Shown: positions 50,790 through 60,478 of the stretch, in pieces
How positions within the stretch are numbered: position 1 is the first letter of the stretch
Layout of the letters: each line of letters begins with the position of its first letter
Assembly (NCBI RefSeq): GCF_022180385.2
Contig: NZ_BQME02000001.1
Location: 1,695,678-1,759,677, forward strand
Source: Paenibacillus sp. L3-i20
Lineage (GTDB): Bacteria > Bacillota > Bacilli > Paenibacillales > Paenibacillaceae
DNA length: 64,000 nucleotides
Direction of reading: 5' to 3'
Program-made: the position numbers and the translations under genes
Notes under the pieces: generated by a model
The model's database searches: none
The model's input: only the letters and a program-made list of their open reading frames with translations
Told to the model about the DNA's origin: nothing

Positions 50790-51815
50790 ATGAAATACAA
50801 CTTACTTGGCAATACAGGAGTGCTGGTATCGGAGATAGGGTTGGGAACAATGACATTCGGCGGCGGCGAAAAGTGGGGTGTTTTCGGCGGTCTGGGCGAA
50901 AAGGAATCGGCGATTTTGGTTGATCAAGCGATGGATGCCGGTGTGAATTTTTTCGATACGGCCAATGTATACTCGGACGGACAATCGGAAGAAATTCTCG
51001 GCAAGGCCCTGAAGAACAAAAGGCATCAAGCTCTGATCGCGACGAAGGTCAGAGGACGCACGGGATCTGGTCCGAACGAGCTCGGGTTATCTCGATTGCA
51101 TATTATTGGGCAAGTCGAAGCAAGCTTGAAGAGGCTCGGAACGGATTACATCGATCTGTACCAAGTCCATAACCCTGATCAATTAACGGACTGGGAAGAA
51201 ACGCTTCGGGCTCTCGACGATCTGGTTCGGGGCGGGAAAGTTCGCTACATCGGCAATTCTAATATGACAGGGTGGAACATAATGAAAACTCGGGGTCTCT
51301 CGCAGCTTCACGGACTCCATGCTTTCAAAAGCAGCCAATCTTACTATTCCCTCGCCGCACGCGAGATCGAACGGGAGATCATTCCGATGCTAAAGGATCA
51401 AAATATGGGCTTAATCGTCTGGAGTCCGCTTTCCGGGGGCTTCCTGTCTGGCAAATACACGCGGGATAATCCGGGCAATGCCAATGACCGACATGCGAAG
51501 GTTCCGTTCCCTCCGGTCGACAAGGATAAAGTATTTCCGATTATCGACACGCTTCAGGATATTGCAGCAGCACGTGAGTCGACGGTTGCCAGAATCGCTC
51601 TTGCTTGGGTGCTGAATCAGAAGAGCGTAACGAGTGTCGTTATGGGTGCGAAACGCCCCGATCAGTTACAGGATAACCTTGCAGCAAGCGGGATTATTTT
51701 AACAAGCGATGAATTGACTAGACTGGATGAGGTTAGCCGCATACCGACCGAGTACCCGGCATGGCCATTCTTGGAGGGTGATGATTCTATCGTGAGGAAG
51801 CATTTGAAATACTAA
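50790..51815 (+). CDS. Aldo/keto reductase
   Basis: The 341-aa NADPH-dependent oxidoreductase has a TIM-barrel pattern: GLGTMTFGGG, the catalytic tetrad region FDTANVYSDGQSEEILG (Asp, Tyr), the Lys in ATKVRG, the His in QVHNPD, and a C-terminal cofactor-binding VVMGAKRPDQLQDN. It belongs to the YajO/Tas-like group by overall look; substrate unknown. The frame is open upstream, but TGGAGGT places the start at ATG 50790. It is divergent from the SigZ-like gene and may be controlled with it. Confidence 0.92.
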   Translation: MKYNLLGNTGVLVSEIGLGTMTFGGGEKWGVFGGLGEKESAILVDQAMDAGVNFFDTANVYSDGQSEEILGKALKNKRHQALIATKVRGRTGSGPNELGLSRLHIIGQVEASLKRLGTDYIDLYQVHNPDQLTDWEETLRALDDLVRGGKVRYIGNSNMTGWNIMKTRGLSQLHGLHAFKSSQSYYSLAAREIEREIIPMLKDQNMGLIVWSPLSGGFLSGKYTRDNPGNANDRHAKVPFPPVDKDKVFPIIDTLQDIAAARESTVARIALAWVLNQKSVTSVVMGAKRPDQLQDNLAASGIILTSDELTRLDEVSRIPTEYPAWPFLEGDDSIVRKHLKY

Positions 51816-51826
51816 AGTACAAATCT

Positions 51827-51878
51827 AGGGGGCCTCCTAAGTCATTTATGACTTTTAGGATCAGCCCCCTCTGTTTTT
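51827..51878 (+). terminator. Bidirectional terminator between the reductase and the siderophore-binding gene
   Basis: AGGGGGCCTCCTAAGTCAT (51827-51845) pairs imperfectly with ATGACTTTTAGGATCAGCCCCCT, followed by TGTTTTTTA. The convergent genes meet here. Confidence 0.8.
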
Positions 51879-52831
51879 TATTTGGTTAATTTTTCGATAA
51901 AAAAGTCTAACTGAGCGCTCATGGAAATCGGATCATTAAAGTAAAACCCGACCGGATCAAATTCAAATACGCGGTTTTGTTGAACGGCAGGTAACTTTTT
52001 CCACAATGCACTCTCATACACGCTGTTACCCGACAAATCTGTTGTCCAAGGCGCTGTAAAAATATAATCTCCTGCATACTCCGGCAACTTCTCGAGCGAA
52101 ATTTCCTTGTAGCCGATTCCGCTGTCGATTGCTTCTTTCTGTACCACGTCCGGCGCTTTAAGCCCGAACTCGTCGTATATGATTTCTCCGCCTCGACCAA
52201 AAGAATTGCCGTAAACGTACATGCCACTCTTAAGCGGCTGAATAATAGATACTGTACGATCACCGACTTTATCTAAAATAGACGGCTTCGCTTGTTTGAT
52301 TCTGCTATCCCAGCCGGCAATCCAATCGTCCGCTTTAGCTTCCGTCCCGGTCATGACACCGAGCTCCTTCAGCTGCTGCTTGTAGTTCAGCTTGCCGTAC
52401 TCGATAAGTACGGTAGGGGCAATTTTTTGCAACTCTTCGATAATCTCAGAGCCAGTATAACCAATAATTAAGTCGGGCTGAAGCTCCAGTAATTGTTCTA
52501 ACGACGAACCGTCGCCCAAGTTGACAACCCCGTCTGTTAATCCTTTGTAGTACGGATTTTGGAATGCATAATCCGTAACGGCTATCGGCTTAAGTCCCAG
52601 TTCTAAGAAATAGCCATAATACACTTCGGCAAGCAAGGCGATTTTTTTCGGTTTTTTCGGGATGATAATATCGCCATTAGCCGCGGAATAGGTAATTGTT
52701 TCGGATACCGGAGAAGGCGTAGGCTCGGACTTCGGATCATTCTTTTTATCGGAGCTGCCACATGCTGTAAATACGGTTAGTATCGTTACAACCATCATAC
52801 ACAGACCAAATCTTTTAAGTTGAATTTTCAT
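51878..52831 (-). CDS. Siderophore ABC-transporter substrate-binding lipoprotein
   Basis: The 317-aa product has a lipoprotein signal (hydrophobic stretch ending TACG, the Cys being lipidated near residue 24), a Pro/Glu/Ser linker and a FhuD/BtuF-like binding fold with KIALLAEVYYGYFLELGLKP and LLELQPDLIIGYT. It should capture ferric siderophores outside the membrane. The ATG at 52831 has an AGAGGT ribosome binding site. A candidate Fur box lies just upstream. Permease and ATPase genes are not adjacent, but an AraC-type regulator with its own siderophore-binding domain follows upstream, as for Btr/FeuA in B. subtilis. Confidence 0.9.
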   Translation of the reverse strand: MKIQLKRFGLCMMVVTILTVFTACGSSDKKNDPKSEPTPSPVSETITYSAANGDIIIPKKPKKIALLAEVYYGYFLELGLKPIAVTDYAFQNPYYKGLTDGVVNLGDGSSLEQLLELQPDLIIGYTGSEIIEELQKIAPTVLIEYGKLNYKQQLKELGVMTGTEAKADDWIAGWDSRIKQAKPSILDKVGDRTVSIIQPLKSGMYVYGNSFGRGGEIIYDEFGLKAPDVVQKEAIDSGIGYKEISLEKLPEYAGDYIFTAPWTTDLSGNSVYESALWKKLPAVQQNRVFEFDPVGFYFNDPISMSAQLDFFIEKLTK

Positions 52832-52853
52832 CTAGCTGCAACCTCTTTCTCAA

Positions 52854-52868
52854 TGATAATTAATCTCA
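52854..52868 (-). promoter_or_regulatory. Candidate Fur box of the siderophore-binding protein gene
   Basis: TGATAAT-T-AATCTCA matches the Fur 7-1-7 consensus (TGATAATNATTATCA) at 12 of 14 symmetric positions by eye, and lies about 25 bases before the start of the lipoprotein gene. It fits iron repression of that gene. Confidence 0.6.
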
Positions 52869-53004
52869 TTTACGAGGTTTAGTTTATCATTCGATTCGGA
52901 ATTATCGCAATGCCTTTAATTGGGCAAAATTATGGATAAAACCGAGGTCACGTGAAGGTCCAATTGTTTGCTTTCGCAGTTACTCTGTCTGCCTGCTTTC
53001 GCAG

Positions 53005-54573
53005 TCACTCCCCGTCTGCTGGATTCAGAAGGACATCAGCAATCTTATCCAGTTGCCGGACAGACGACAAAAGATCTCCCGGGTGCAAGATATTCATTTC
53101 AATCATACGAATTTGACCGTTACGGTACGCCTGCAATTGTCTCCAGATCGGACTGCTCGTGATACGATCGAAGTGCGCCCGACCCCCATCTTCGTCATAT
53201 ATGCTGATGATCATATGATCGGCGGCAAATCGGGGTAAGTCTTCTAATATAATGTTTTTGTACCACAAACTAGCGTCTGCGAATGCTTTCTTTACGGCTA
53301 GAGGAGCATTCAAACCGAGGGATTCATATAAGTTGAACACGCCTCTTCCGAATGAGGGATTTCCGAACACCCATATCTCATCTTGCCATATTTCATATAC
53401 ACCTACCGTCTCGTCCGGACCGATAACATCTGATAGTTGTTCTTTAATCAGCTTTGCCTTTCGTTCGTAGATGGCAATCAAGCTTTCCATTTCTTCCCGC
53501 TTGTTGAACGTTTCCGCTAGTTCTCGAAGCCGACGGACGGGATGGTCGAATGGGATGACTTTAATTTGTACGGAACTTGAAAGGTGTCGATAGATTTCCG
53601 CCGTCCCCCAACAATCCGGTATAATAACGAGATCCGGTTGAAAGCTGTGCAATTGATCGAGTCTATTATCGATTTCGATCACGTCTTCCAACTCATGATG
53701 CAGCAACTTTAAATTGCCTAGACTATTGCTATGCGAAGCGGCTATGGGCTTTACTCCTAGCGCAAGCAACTCTCCTACAAGTTCGACAACGACGATTCTT
53801 TCAGGTTTGTGCACGTAACGCGAAGGTGATATTCCGACAACTTGTTTGAATTTCCGGCTTAAATAAAGACCGTCGGAATAGCCGATACGCTGAGCAATTT
53901 CATTTAGGTTACGATCCCCTAAGAATAAATATTGCTTCGCCTTGTCGATTCGAATTTTCGATAAATATTCCATATAGCTCAGTCCTGTTTCCTTTTTGAA
54001 CTGTTTGGAAAAATAATCAGGATGAAATCCGCTCAGTAGCGCTAAGCTTTCACGGCTAATTTTTTCTTCGTAATTTCCCTTCATATACGTGAGGACCGCT
54101 TCAAGCCAATCGGGCTCAGATTTATCGCCGCTATCCTCATGCCTAATTGGAAGTAAATCGAGTAACTCGCCTAATTTCATCTGCTTGCGGTAGGAAGATT
54201 CGGTGGCGTCCATGGCAAGCTCTTTCGCAATGAATTCTGCTCGTCGAATCGCTTTAACCGCAATCGGACCATCCGTAAGCCATTCCGATTGTCTGTCCAT
54301 ATAGACGGCACGTTTGCCGTCCGTTTCTGTTTCTCGTACGATATCGAATGTAACGAGATACCCGGTAAGAGGAGCCCCGGAAACGGAAGTCACTCGAGCA
54401 ATCCTGTCAGGATTGACGAACAGAAGCGAGCCGGACTTGGCAAACCAACATTGCTTACCAATTCGGACTTCTCCCTTGCCACTCGATAACACGATAATGC
54501 CATAACCTTCGATCATTCGATGTTGGCTCTGTCCATATTCGTGAAGGTGCAACACTTCCGTGTCGCTCCACAT
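53005..54573 (-). CDS. AraC-family activator with siderophore-binding domain (Btr-like)
   Basis: The product of about 522 aa has an N-terminal cupin-like region, a double helix-turn-helix AraC domain (about residues 160-260; LALLSGFHPDYFSKQFKKETG, LNEIAQRIGYSDGLYLSRKFK) and a C-terminal TroA/FepB-like substrate-binding domain. B. subtilis Btr has this layout and activates bacillibactin uptake genes on binding the ferric siderophore inside the cell. In-frame GTG 54600 lies upstream, but GAGAGA gives a better placed ATG 54573. The downstream siderophore-binding lipoprotein is the likely target. Confidence 0.88.
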   Translation of the reverse strand: MWSDTEVLHLHEYGQSQHRMIEGYGIIVLSSGKGEVRIGKQCWFAKSGSLLFVNPDRIARVTSVSGAPLTGYLVTFDIVRETETDGKRAVYMDRQSEWLTDGPIAVKAIRRAEFIAKELAMDATESSYRKQMKLGELLDLLPIRHEDSGDKSEPDWLEAVLTYMKGNYEEKISRESLALLSGFHPDYFSKQFKKETGLSYMEYLSKIRIDKAKQYLFLGDRNLNEIAQRIGYSDGLYLSRKFKQVVGISPSRYVHKPERIVVVELVGELLALGVKPIAASHSNSLGNLKLLHHELEDVIEIDNRLDQLHSFQPDLVIIPDCWGTAEIYRHLSSSVQIKVIPFDHPVRRLRELAETFNKREEMESLIAIYERKAKLIKEQLSDVIGPDETVGVYEIWQDEIWVFGNPSFGRGVFNLYESLGLNAPLAVKKAFADASLWYKNIILEDLPRFAADHMIISIYDEDGGRAHFDRITSSPIWRQLQAYRNGQIRMIEMNILHPGDLLSSVRQLDKIADVLLNPADGE

Positions 54574-54893
54574 ACAAGATTCTCTCAACTCGTTGCCCAC
54601 CTTAATACAGCGTATTATGTAACCTTATCTATATTTCTAATATAGCATAGCGAAATAATTTTTAAGTTAATACTCAATATTTACACAGTTGGACGAGGAA
54701 GGGAACGGTATTGGGGTCCCCAAAGTAGCTGATATTTCTACACATATAGACACTCCAAGAGAATCCCATTTCGTGCATTCCTTACTCTTAATTTGATTAA
54801 CATAAAACAAGGAGAAAGGCTATTGGTTAGCCGTCGGCGATCCGATAAACAGTATAACGAAAATATATGGGAAACTTTAGGCGGAGGTAGACA

Positions 54894-57584
54894 ATGAAAC
54901 GATTAATAGCAACACTGTTATGCTTTATTTTAATGTTCACGGCGTATTCAGATACGGTTCAGGCAAGTGGGAATGACATAAGAGCCGTTAACGAAGGGGA
55001 ATATACACGAATTGGGGATGATTTCGACAGCCTTGACGAGAATATACTACTAGCGAAAAAGGATGGAACCGTATGGGGTTGGCACATCATAGGAACCGTG
55101 GAAGATCCTCTTAATCCTTCAGATACTTTCTATAAAGCTAATCTGGTACAAATTCCGGGCTTGCAAGATGTGAAACAAATCGTAGTTGAAAGGAAAGGGA
55201 GTAGTAATTTTAATTTTACGACTAACTACGTTGCGCTAAAAAAAGACGGAACCGTATGGTATTGGGATGCTAAACCTGACAGGATTCTATCAAACAGTCC
55301 TTCGAAAACCCCAAAGAGTATTAAAGATTTGAATAACGTAACTTCACTTGTAGCGAATTTTAACGTCAGCTATGGGTACAAGACCTTGTTCGCATTAAAA
55401 TCAGATGGTTCGGTATGGTATTGGGGAAGTAAAATAGGCGACCCCGAGCAAATGATCCAAAAAAGGCTGCTTGATGATGTCATATCTATAAAGTCCATGG
55501 GTAGTAACGTATACGTCGTTAAAACAGACGGTTCGGTATGGAGTTGGAATGCAGCTTCGTACCTTCCTTATAATCTTTCTAAAAACGAAGGTCCAGAGAA
55601 GATTGAAGGACTTGCAGGTATCGTTAACATACAACCGGACATTTATACCAACTATGCTTACAAGCAAGATGGCACAGTATGGATCTGGCCAAGGACTGAC
55701 CCGGGTAGTATTCCTATACAATTACACACAGCAATAGATACTCAATCGATTATTCAATTCCACTGGAAGCAAGATCCGAATATCGACTCAATGTATGCTT
55801 TCCGAGGGGACGGCCAGCTTTGGTCATTGGAAAACGATAACGTTCTCCCTGGGCTTGATGAGATCGTTTCCGTTCACCAAAGAGGATCGTATGCAGCTTC
55901 AAAGTATCATTATGTATTAAAAAAAGATCACACGTTGCGGGCTTGGGCTTATTCTTCTTCTGTTTTGCCGAAGCTTATTGTTTTCACGAAAGACCCGGCA
56001 ACTAGTAAGCGCCCTGGGACATCTGACAAACCAACAGATGATGGCTCTGAGACAAAAGCCAAACCTGCGTTACCGACTTCGCCGGAAATCGGCCTTTATC
56101 CATTCCTCACAATGCTTGAGCCTGGCGAGAAACAGTTCATTGCTGCAAACAATTTGCCGGGGACAAAAGTAACGTATACCGTTGACGATTCGAGCATTGC
56201 AACCTTATCGAATGTGAATGGCATTCAGGTCGTAAAAGCAAATAAATTCGGGCAGACCATTGTGAGGGCAACTGCAACTAGAGCTGGTTTTCCGGATGTG
56301 ACCGTCTATTTTTTGTTGTATGTCGTTGACAATAAAATGCTGCCCGATACTTATCTTACGGCCGTCAAGTCAATTCCTATCGCTGACAAACAAAATCACT
56401 TTATTGTGGAGGGAGTGACTCAAGCGGGAGAGCTTGTTATTACAAAATCAAGCAGCGAAAAGCCAGTATTTCTGAACGACCAATTTGTCATTACACCTGA
56501 GTTAATTGATCGCATAGCTAGCCATGCATTAAAGGCAAAGTCTACGGTGGAGCAGACGTTATTGGACAACGAGATTGTTCTTGCTAGAAAGCTAACTGTT
56601 AATGGGGAAGTTTCGACCTTGCCGGAGCAGAATGAATACACGTTTAAGCTATATAAGGATAGCCTAGTCAATCGGAAAGATCTTGACTATATTACCGTTC
56701 AAGCGGGTGACGCGAAACTAATCGTTAATCTTGCGACCGCAGATCGTCTGTTCAATTCACGATCGGTTATCGTTATTCGGCTGGCCAAAGAAAATAATGG
56801 CGGATATCGCGTGCAATTTTTAGATGAACAAGGGAAGGTTCTTTCTAACGTATCAAGTAATATCGGACTGATCCTGCCTGTAAATCAAACGAATGCAACG
56901 AGTAACAGCGTCTTCTTCACGAACGGGAAAATAAAGCAGCCAATAGGCGGAAAGCTGAATTCGGACAAAAATGGCGTGGAGGTTGAAATAAACCGTTCAG
57001 GTACATATGTCTTAGACGATAACTTCAAATCGTTCCCTGATGTTGGAGATAAGGATCCGGAGCTAAAGCAAGCGGTACAATTTCTGAGCGCTAAAGGAAT
57101 CGTCAACGGGAAAGACAACGGCAATTTTGAACCTGATTCTTTGCTCACCCGTGCAGAGTTTACGGCTATGCTTGTAAGAGCCTTTTATGCTTTGGATGAA
57201 ACAGCAGTGGAGAGTTTTTCAGACGTGAACCCGCCTGAGTGGCATCTTCCATTCATCGCTTCATCCGAAAAAAAGCATATCGTTGAAGGGTATCCCGATG
57301 GCAAGTTCAGGCCGGATCATACAATATCCCGTCAAGAAATGACCGCGATCGGCGCAAGATCACTGCATGAAAAGAAAGGATATTTTTACCCTTCGAATAC
57401 GGATGACTATCTAAGTCCATTCATGGACAAAGAAACGATATCGAATTGGGCAAAGCCAACTATGGCTTTGGCTGTGAAACAGCGCTTGATCGATGTTCCT
57501 GCAGATAGGCAGATAAGAGCTCGCGAGGCTGTCACGCGCGGAGAAGCAGCCCGTATGCTGTACCGGCTTTATTTACAGCTTTGA
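54894..57584 (+). CDS. RCC1-like repeat surface protein with three SLH domains
   Basis: The 896-aa exported protein has a signal peptide (cleavage near VQASG, residue 25). The N-terminal half has five or more RCC1-like repeats with the motif KKDGTVWYW / KSDGSVWYWG, suggesting a beta-propeller. A Thr/Lys linker (about 370-395) and a bacterial Ig-like domain follow. Three SLH domains end the protein (about 705-895; TRAEF, SRQEM, TRGEA), anchoring it to the wall. The ribosome binding site GGCGGAGGT precedes ATG 54894. Function unknown, probably binding at the cell surface. Confidence 0.9.
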   Translation: MKRLIATLLCFILMFTAYSDTVQASGNDIRAVNEGEYTRIGDDFDSLDENILLAKKDGTVWGWHIIGTVEDPLNPSDTFYKANLVQIPGLQDVKQIVVERKGSSNFNFTTNYVALKKDGTVWYWDAKPDRILSNSPSKTPKSIKDLNNVTSLVANFNVSYGYKTLFALKSDGSVWYWGSKIGDPEQMIQKRLLDDVISIKSMGSNVYVVKTDGSVWSWNAASYLPYNLSKNEGPEKIEGLAGIVNIQPDIYTNYAYKQDGTVWIWPRTDPGSIPIQLHTAIDTQSIIQFHWKQDPNIDSMYAFRGDGQLWSLENDNVLPGLDEIVSVHQRGSYAASKYHYVLKKDHTLRAWAYSSSVLPKLIVFTKDPATSKRPGTSDKPTDDGSETKAKPALPTSPEIGLYPFLTMLEPGEKQFIAANNLPGTKVTYTVDDSSIATLSNVNGIQVVKANKFGQTIVRATATRAGFPDVTVYFLLYVVDNKMLPDTYLTAVKSIPIADKQNHFIVEGVTQAGELVITKSSSEKPVFLNDQFVITPELIDRIASHALKAKSTVEQTLLDNEIVLARKLTVNGEVSTLPEQNEYTFKLYKDSLVNRKDLDYITVQAGDAKLIVNLATADRLFNSRSVIVIRLAKENNGGYRVQFLDEQGKVLSNVSSNIGLILPVNQTNATSNSVFFTNGKIKQPIGGKLNSDKNGVEVEINRSGTYVLDDNFKSFPDVGDKDPELKQAVQFLSAKGIVNGKDNGNFEPDSLLTRAEFTAMLVRAFYALDETAVESFSDVNPPEWHLPFIASSEKKHIVEGYPDGKFRPDHTISRQEMTAIGARSLHEKKGYFYPSNTDDYLSPFMDKETISNWAKPTMALAVKQRLIDVPADRQIRAREAVTRGEAARMLYRLYLQL

Positions 57585-57699
57585 CCGCTCTGGCTCGAAC
57601 AACAGCTTAAAGCGATCACTTCTCGGTATCCACTGAAGGAGTGGTCGCCAAGTTCTTCTGTGAGCGGAAGATTCCGTAACCATACACATGCCATAGGTA

Positions 57700-58518
57700 T
57701 CACAGCCGCTTGTCATTATAGAAATTGAGATGAAAATGGTCAACGTCATTATAGACACGAAATTCATATCCTTGCTGCTTATAAAATGCAATTATGTCTG
57801 GAAGTGCTTGTAAGGTTTGTTGTGTTTCATGCATGAGAATGACTTCTGTGTCTCTTTTCGTTTGCAATTTAATCGTTTCTACAATTTGATTTGGATTATC
57901 TTTAAATATCCAGTCCTGAGAATCGATAGTCCAGTCCCAAATTTTAATTTCAGCGTCGTCAATTTGATCGCGAATTTGTTGATTCTTCAATCCTGGTACT
58001 GAACCATAAGGCGGACGAACCAACTTAGGATTTGTACCAGTGATATCTTGAATAAGAGATAATGTATCGTTCATCTCTGATACAAACAGTCCGTCATCAT
58101 ATAACCTTTTATAATCATGTGTCATACTATGAGCTCCAACATAATGGCCTTCTTCTGTTGCTCGATTTACACTTGCTTGTAAATCGGTTTTTTGTAAGTA
58201 AACTCCCTGCATAAAAAATGTAGCTTGTATATCGTGTTCTTTTAATGCATCTAAAAATTGATCAGTCAATGCAGTAGGGCCATCATCAAATGTTAAATAA
58301 ACAACTTTACCTGTGGACTCTTCAACAGGTTCTGTTTCTTTTGCCGGTAGTATGTCACTTTGTATGATATGTTCATTGGCTACTACTTTTTCTTCGGGGG
58401 ACGAAGTGAGTTTCCCTATTAAAAAGATCAATAGAAAGATAGCTGCTAGAACAAAAATTAATCTTCTTCTTTTCTTTTTTACCCTTCTTATTTTATTAAC
58501 ACTTTGTAGTGTATGCAT
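57700..58518 (-). CDS. Membrane-anchored polysaccharide deacetylase
   Basis: The 272-aa product has a basic N-terminus and one transmembrane segment (about residues 21-39), then a NodB-homology domain with the CE4 motifs TFDDGP, HSMTHD and RPPYG, plus DWTIDSQDW and VILMHE. These enzymes remove acetyl groups from peptidoglycan or other GlcNAc-containing polymers using a metal bound by Asp-His-His. GAGGGG precedes ATG 58518. It is transcribed convergently with the RCC1/SLH gene and stands alone. Confidence 0.92.
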   Translation of the reverse strand: MHTLQSVNKIRRVKKKRRRLIFVLAAIFLLIFLIGKLTSSPEEKVVANEHIIQSDILPAKETEPVEESTGKVVYLTFDDGPTALTDQFLDALKEHDIQATFFMQGVYLQKTDLQASVNRATEEGHYVGAHSMTHDYKRLYDDGLFVSEMNDTLSLIQDITGTNPKLVRPPYGSVPGLKNQQIRDQIDDAEIKIWDWTIDSQDWIFKDNPNQIVETIKLQTKRDTEVILMHETQQTLQALPDIIAFYKQQGYEFRVYNDVDHFHLNFYNDKRL

Positions 58519-58817
58519 GATTCATCTAGCCCCTCTATGAAGTATCTGGTGTATTGATAAAATCTTAATAACTTCAAGTATTCAGCTAGTGTAGCAAGTG
58601 GATATATGATAAGTGAGTTAAACTTGTATAGAACTTGTAAAAGATTAATTTAACGGGCAGCGCACAAAGACAAGTGGGATATATGAGGGAAGAGAATTTT
58701 TAATGCAGGCATCCATCACTGGAGGTATTCAAATATAACTCATCAGATTGCCTCACACAGACCTGTACATATACAATAAGAAAAGGATAAGACTTGAGTC
58801 GACCAGGAGGATATTAA

Positions 58818-59150
58818 ATGCCACAATTAATTTTCAGAGGAATTCCAGCCGAGGGCATTCGTGCAATTAGCGTATCGCTCGTAGAGGAGATGGCCTCAAT
58901 CTGCCAATGCGGAACGGATAATTTCACCTTAGAGTGCCTGCACGTTACCGCTATATTTGACGGGAAATATACCGATTCATACCCTTTCATCGACGTATGG
59001 TGGTTTGAGCGGGGGGACGAAGTACGTGATAAGATGGCCGAGGCGATCGATAGACATGTCCGGTCGCTCGGTATACCTGATCTGGAAATTTCGTTCCGGG
59101 TTGGTCGCGAGGACAATTTTTATATGAACGGCCGCCGTTATAGTTCCTAG
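58818..59150 (+). CDS. DUF1904 family protein
   Basis: The 110-aa cytosolic protein matches the small DUF1904 family as I recall it (MPQLIFRGIPAEGIRAIS..., FIDVWWFERG...VRD). It has a ferredoxin-like, tautomerase-like alpha/beta pattern; function unknown. The ribosome binding site AGGAGG is well placed before ATG 58818. Confidence 0.8.
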   Translation: MPQLIFRGIPAEGIRAISVSLVEEMASICQCGTDNFTLECLHVTAIFDGKYTDSYPFIDVWWFERGDEVRDKMAEAIDRHVRSLGIPDLEISFRVGREDNFYMNGRRYSS

Positions 59151-59287
59151 CTGATGATATAAATACTACTTTCGAAAATCGTGTTCCATTTATGGACGTT
59201 TTTAAAAAGTAGCTATTTATCTTGTGCAGCTATGAGATGGCTTTTGAATTCATTAGGAATCATAATGAAATGATTCAAACATGCGAA

Positions 59288-59340
59288 AAAAACCGCTACT
59301 GTATACCTGTTTCTCTACAGGTGTACAGTAGCGGTTTTCA
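59288..59340. terminator. Bidirectional terminator between DUF1904 and ankyrin genes
   Basis: AAAACCGCTACTGTATACCTGT pairs with ACAGGTGTACAGTAGCGGTTTT across a six-base loop with one mismatch; A and T tracts on both sides allow termination in either direction. It lies directly at the end of the leftward gene cluster. Confidence 0.85.
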
Positions 59341-59341
59341 T

Positions 59342-60421
59342 TTACAACTCTCCTTCAAGAAACTTAATGAGGTACATTTCAGGCTGGGCGAGGAACTCTG
59401 TAAAGCTGCACAAATCCGCATATTCCTGATGCTCCACGTCATAACAGCCTACCAAGCCTTTTTTCTTCGGATTCCACACTAGCTGCAGATCGGAGTAATT
59501 GTCGATATCAGCTGACAGACGCAACAGCTTTTGCCGGTCGACTTTCATCTCGATCGTATCGGTCAATGTGAAAAAATCGATATAATCGATTGCATAGTCA
59601 TTTTTCGTTAGCTCAAGGCGCAGCTTGTCTCCGCTTAGAAAGTTGACTAGTTCATCGGTCAATTTATATTTCTTCAGCTCATATTTTTTATTTTCCATAT
59701 CATGAAACTCAGCCGGCTCCAGTGATTTCAAATAGTCTGCCAAAACTGTATTTTTGTTGCTGATCGCAATCGTATAGGGCCTTTCGCCGTCCTTTTCCGC
59801 TAAAGTTACGTCTGCACCGCGCTCAATCAATAATTTGACCATGGCTAGATTACCGATGCGTGCGGCAACAGTTAACGGAGTTGCTTGATGAGGATAAACC
59901 ATATCCGGTTTATTATAATTGATATCCACGCCATGCTCGAGCAAATAAGTGAGTGTCTTATAGTCATGATCCGACACAGCTTGACGCAATACAGCACCGC
60001 CATGCAGCTTTATATCTAATCCCAGCTCATGAATGAGCGGTATATTGTTTTTGTTGCCATAGTAGGCTTGCGAGTATGCGTCTGACCCGACTTGATTGCG
60101 CTTGTCCAGCTTGGCTCCTTGCGCCACAACGTACCGAATGATATCTTCCTTGCAATAGCGAACAGCTCGCAAAAATGCCGGATTATGATAGACATTCAAG
60201 TCGACGCCGTGCTCCACCAGGAGCTTTACGACATCCATTCTCTGCGATATAAGCGCCAGATCTAGCGGACTTAACGTGGTGTGCTTGCTAAGTACGATGC
60301 CCTCTTCAAAATCCCAGCCTGCTGCAATTGCAGCCTGCAAAGCAGGAATATTTCCTTTGTAAATATACATCGCAATTTCTGGCAGCTCCTCGAACTTCCC
60401 GATACCCTTTAGATTAATCAT
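59342..60421 (-). CDS. Ankyrin-repeat protein with C-terminal SUKH-like tail
   Basis: The 359-aa product has about six ankyrin repeats (residues about 17-230; LSPLDLALISQRMDVVKLLVEHGVDLN, TPLTVAARIGNLAMVKLLIERGADV). A C-terminal domain of about 120 residues ends ...LVWNPKKKGLVGCYDVEHQEYADL, which recalls the SUKH fold. It is cytosolic. AGGAGCGG precedes ATG 60421. It is the last gene of a leftward cluster of LRR and SUKH genes, so an immunity or protein-binding role is plausible but not shown. Confidence 0.85.
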   Translation of the reverse strand: MINLKGIGKFEELPEIAMYIYKGNIPALQAAIAAGWDFEEGIVLSKHTTLSPLDLALISQRMDVVKLLVEHGVDLNVYHNPAFLRAVRYCKEDIIRYVVAQGAKLDKRNQVGSDAYSQAYYGNKNNIPLIHELGLDIKLHGGAVLRQAVSDHDYKTLTYLLEHGVDINYNKPDMVYPHQATPLTVAARIGNLAMVKLLIERGADVTLAEKDGERPYTIAISNKNTVLADYLKSLEPAEFHDMENKKYELKKYKLTDELVNFLSGDKLRLELTKNDYAIDYIDFFTLTDTIEMKVDRQKLLRLSADIDNYSDLQLVWNPKKKGLVGCYDVEHQEYADLCSFTEFLAQPEMYLIKFLEGEL

Positions 60422-60478
60422 CCATTAACCGCTCCTACTCAAAGTCTTATGAACAAGTATAGAAATTACTTATTATCC

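Noticed and set aside
57573..57791. Minus-strand frame between the SLH and deacetylase genes
   Set aside because: It overlaps the deacetylase 3' end out of frame and has no ribosome binding site or domain.
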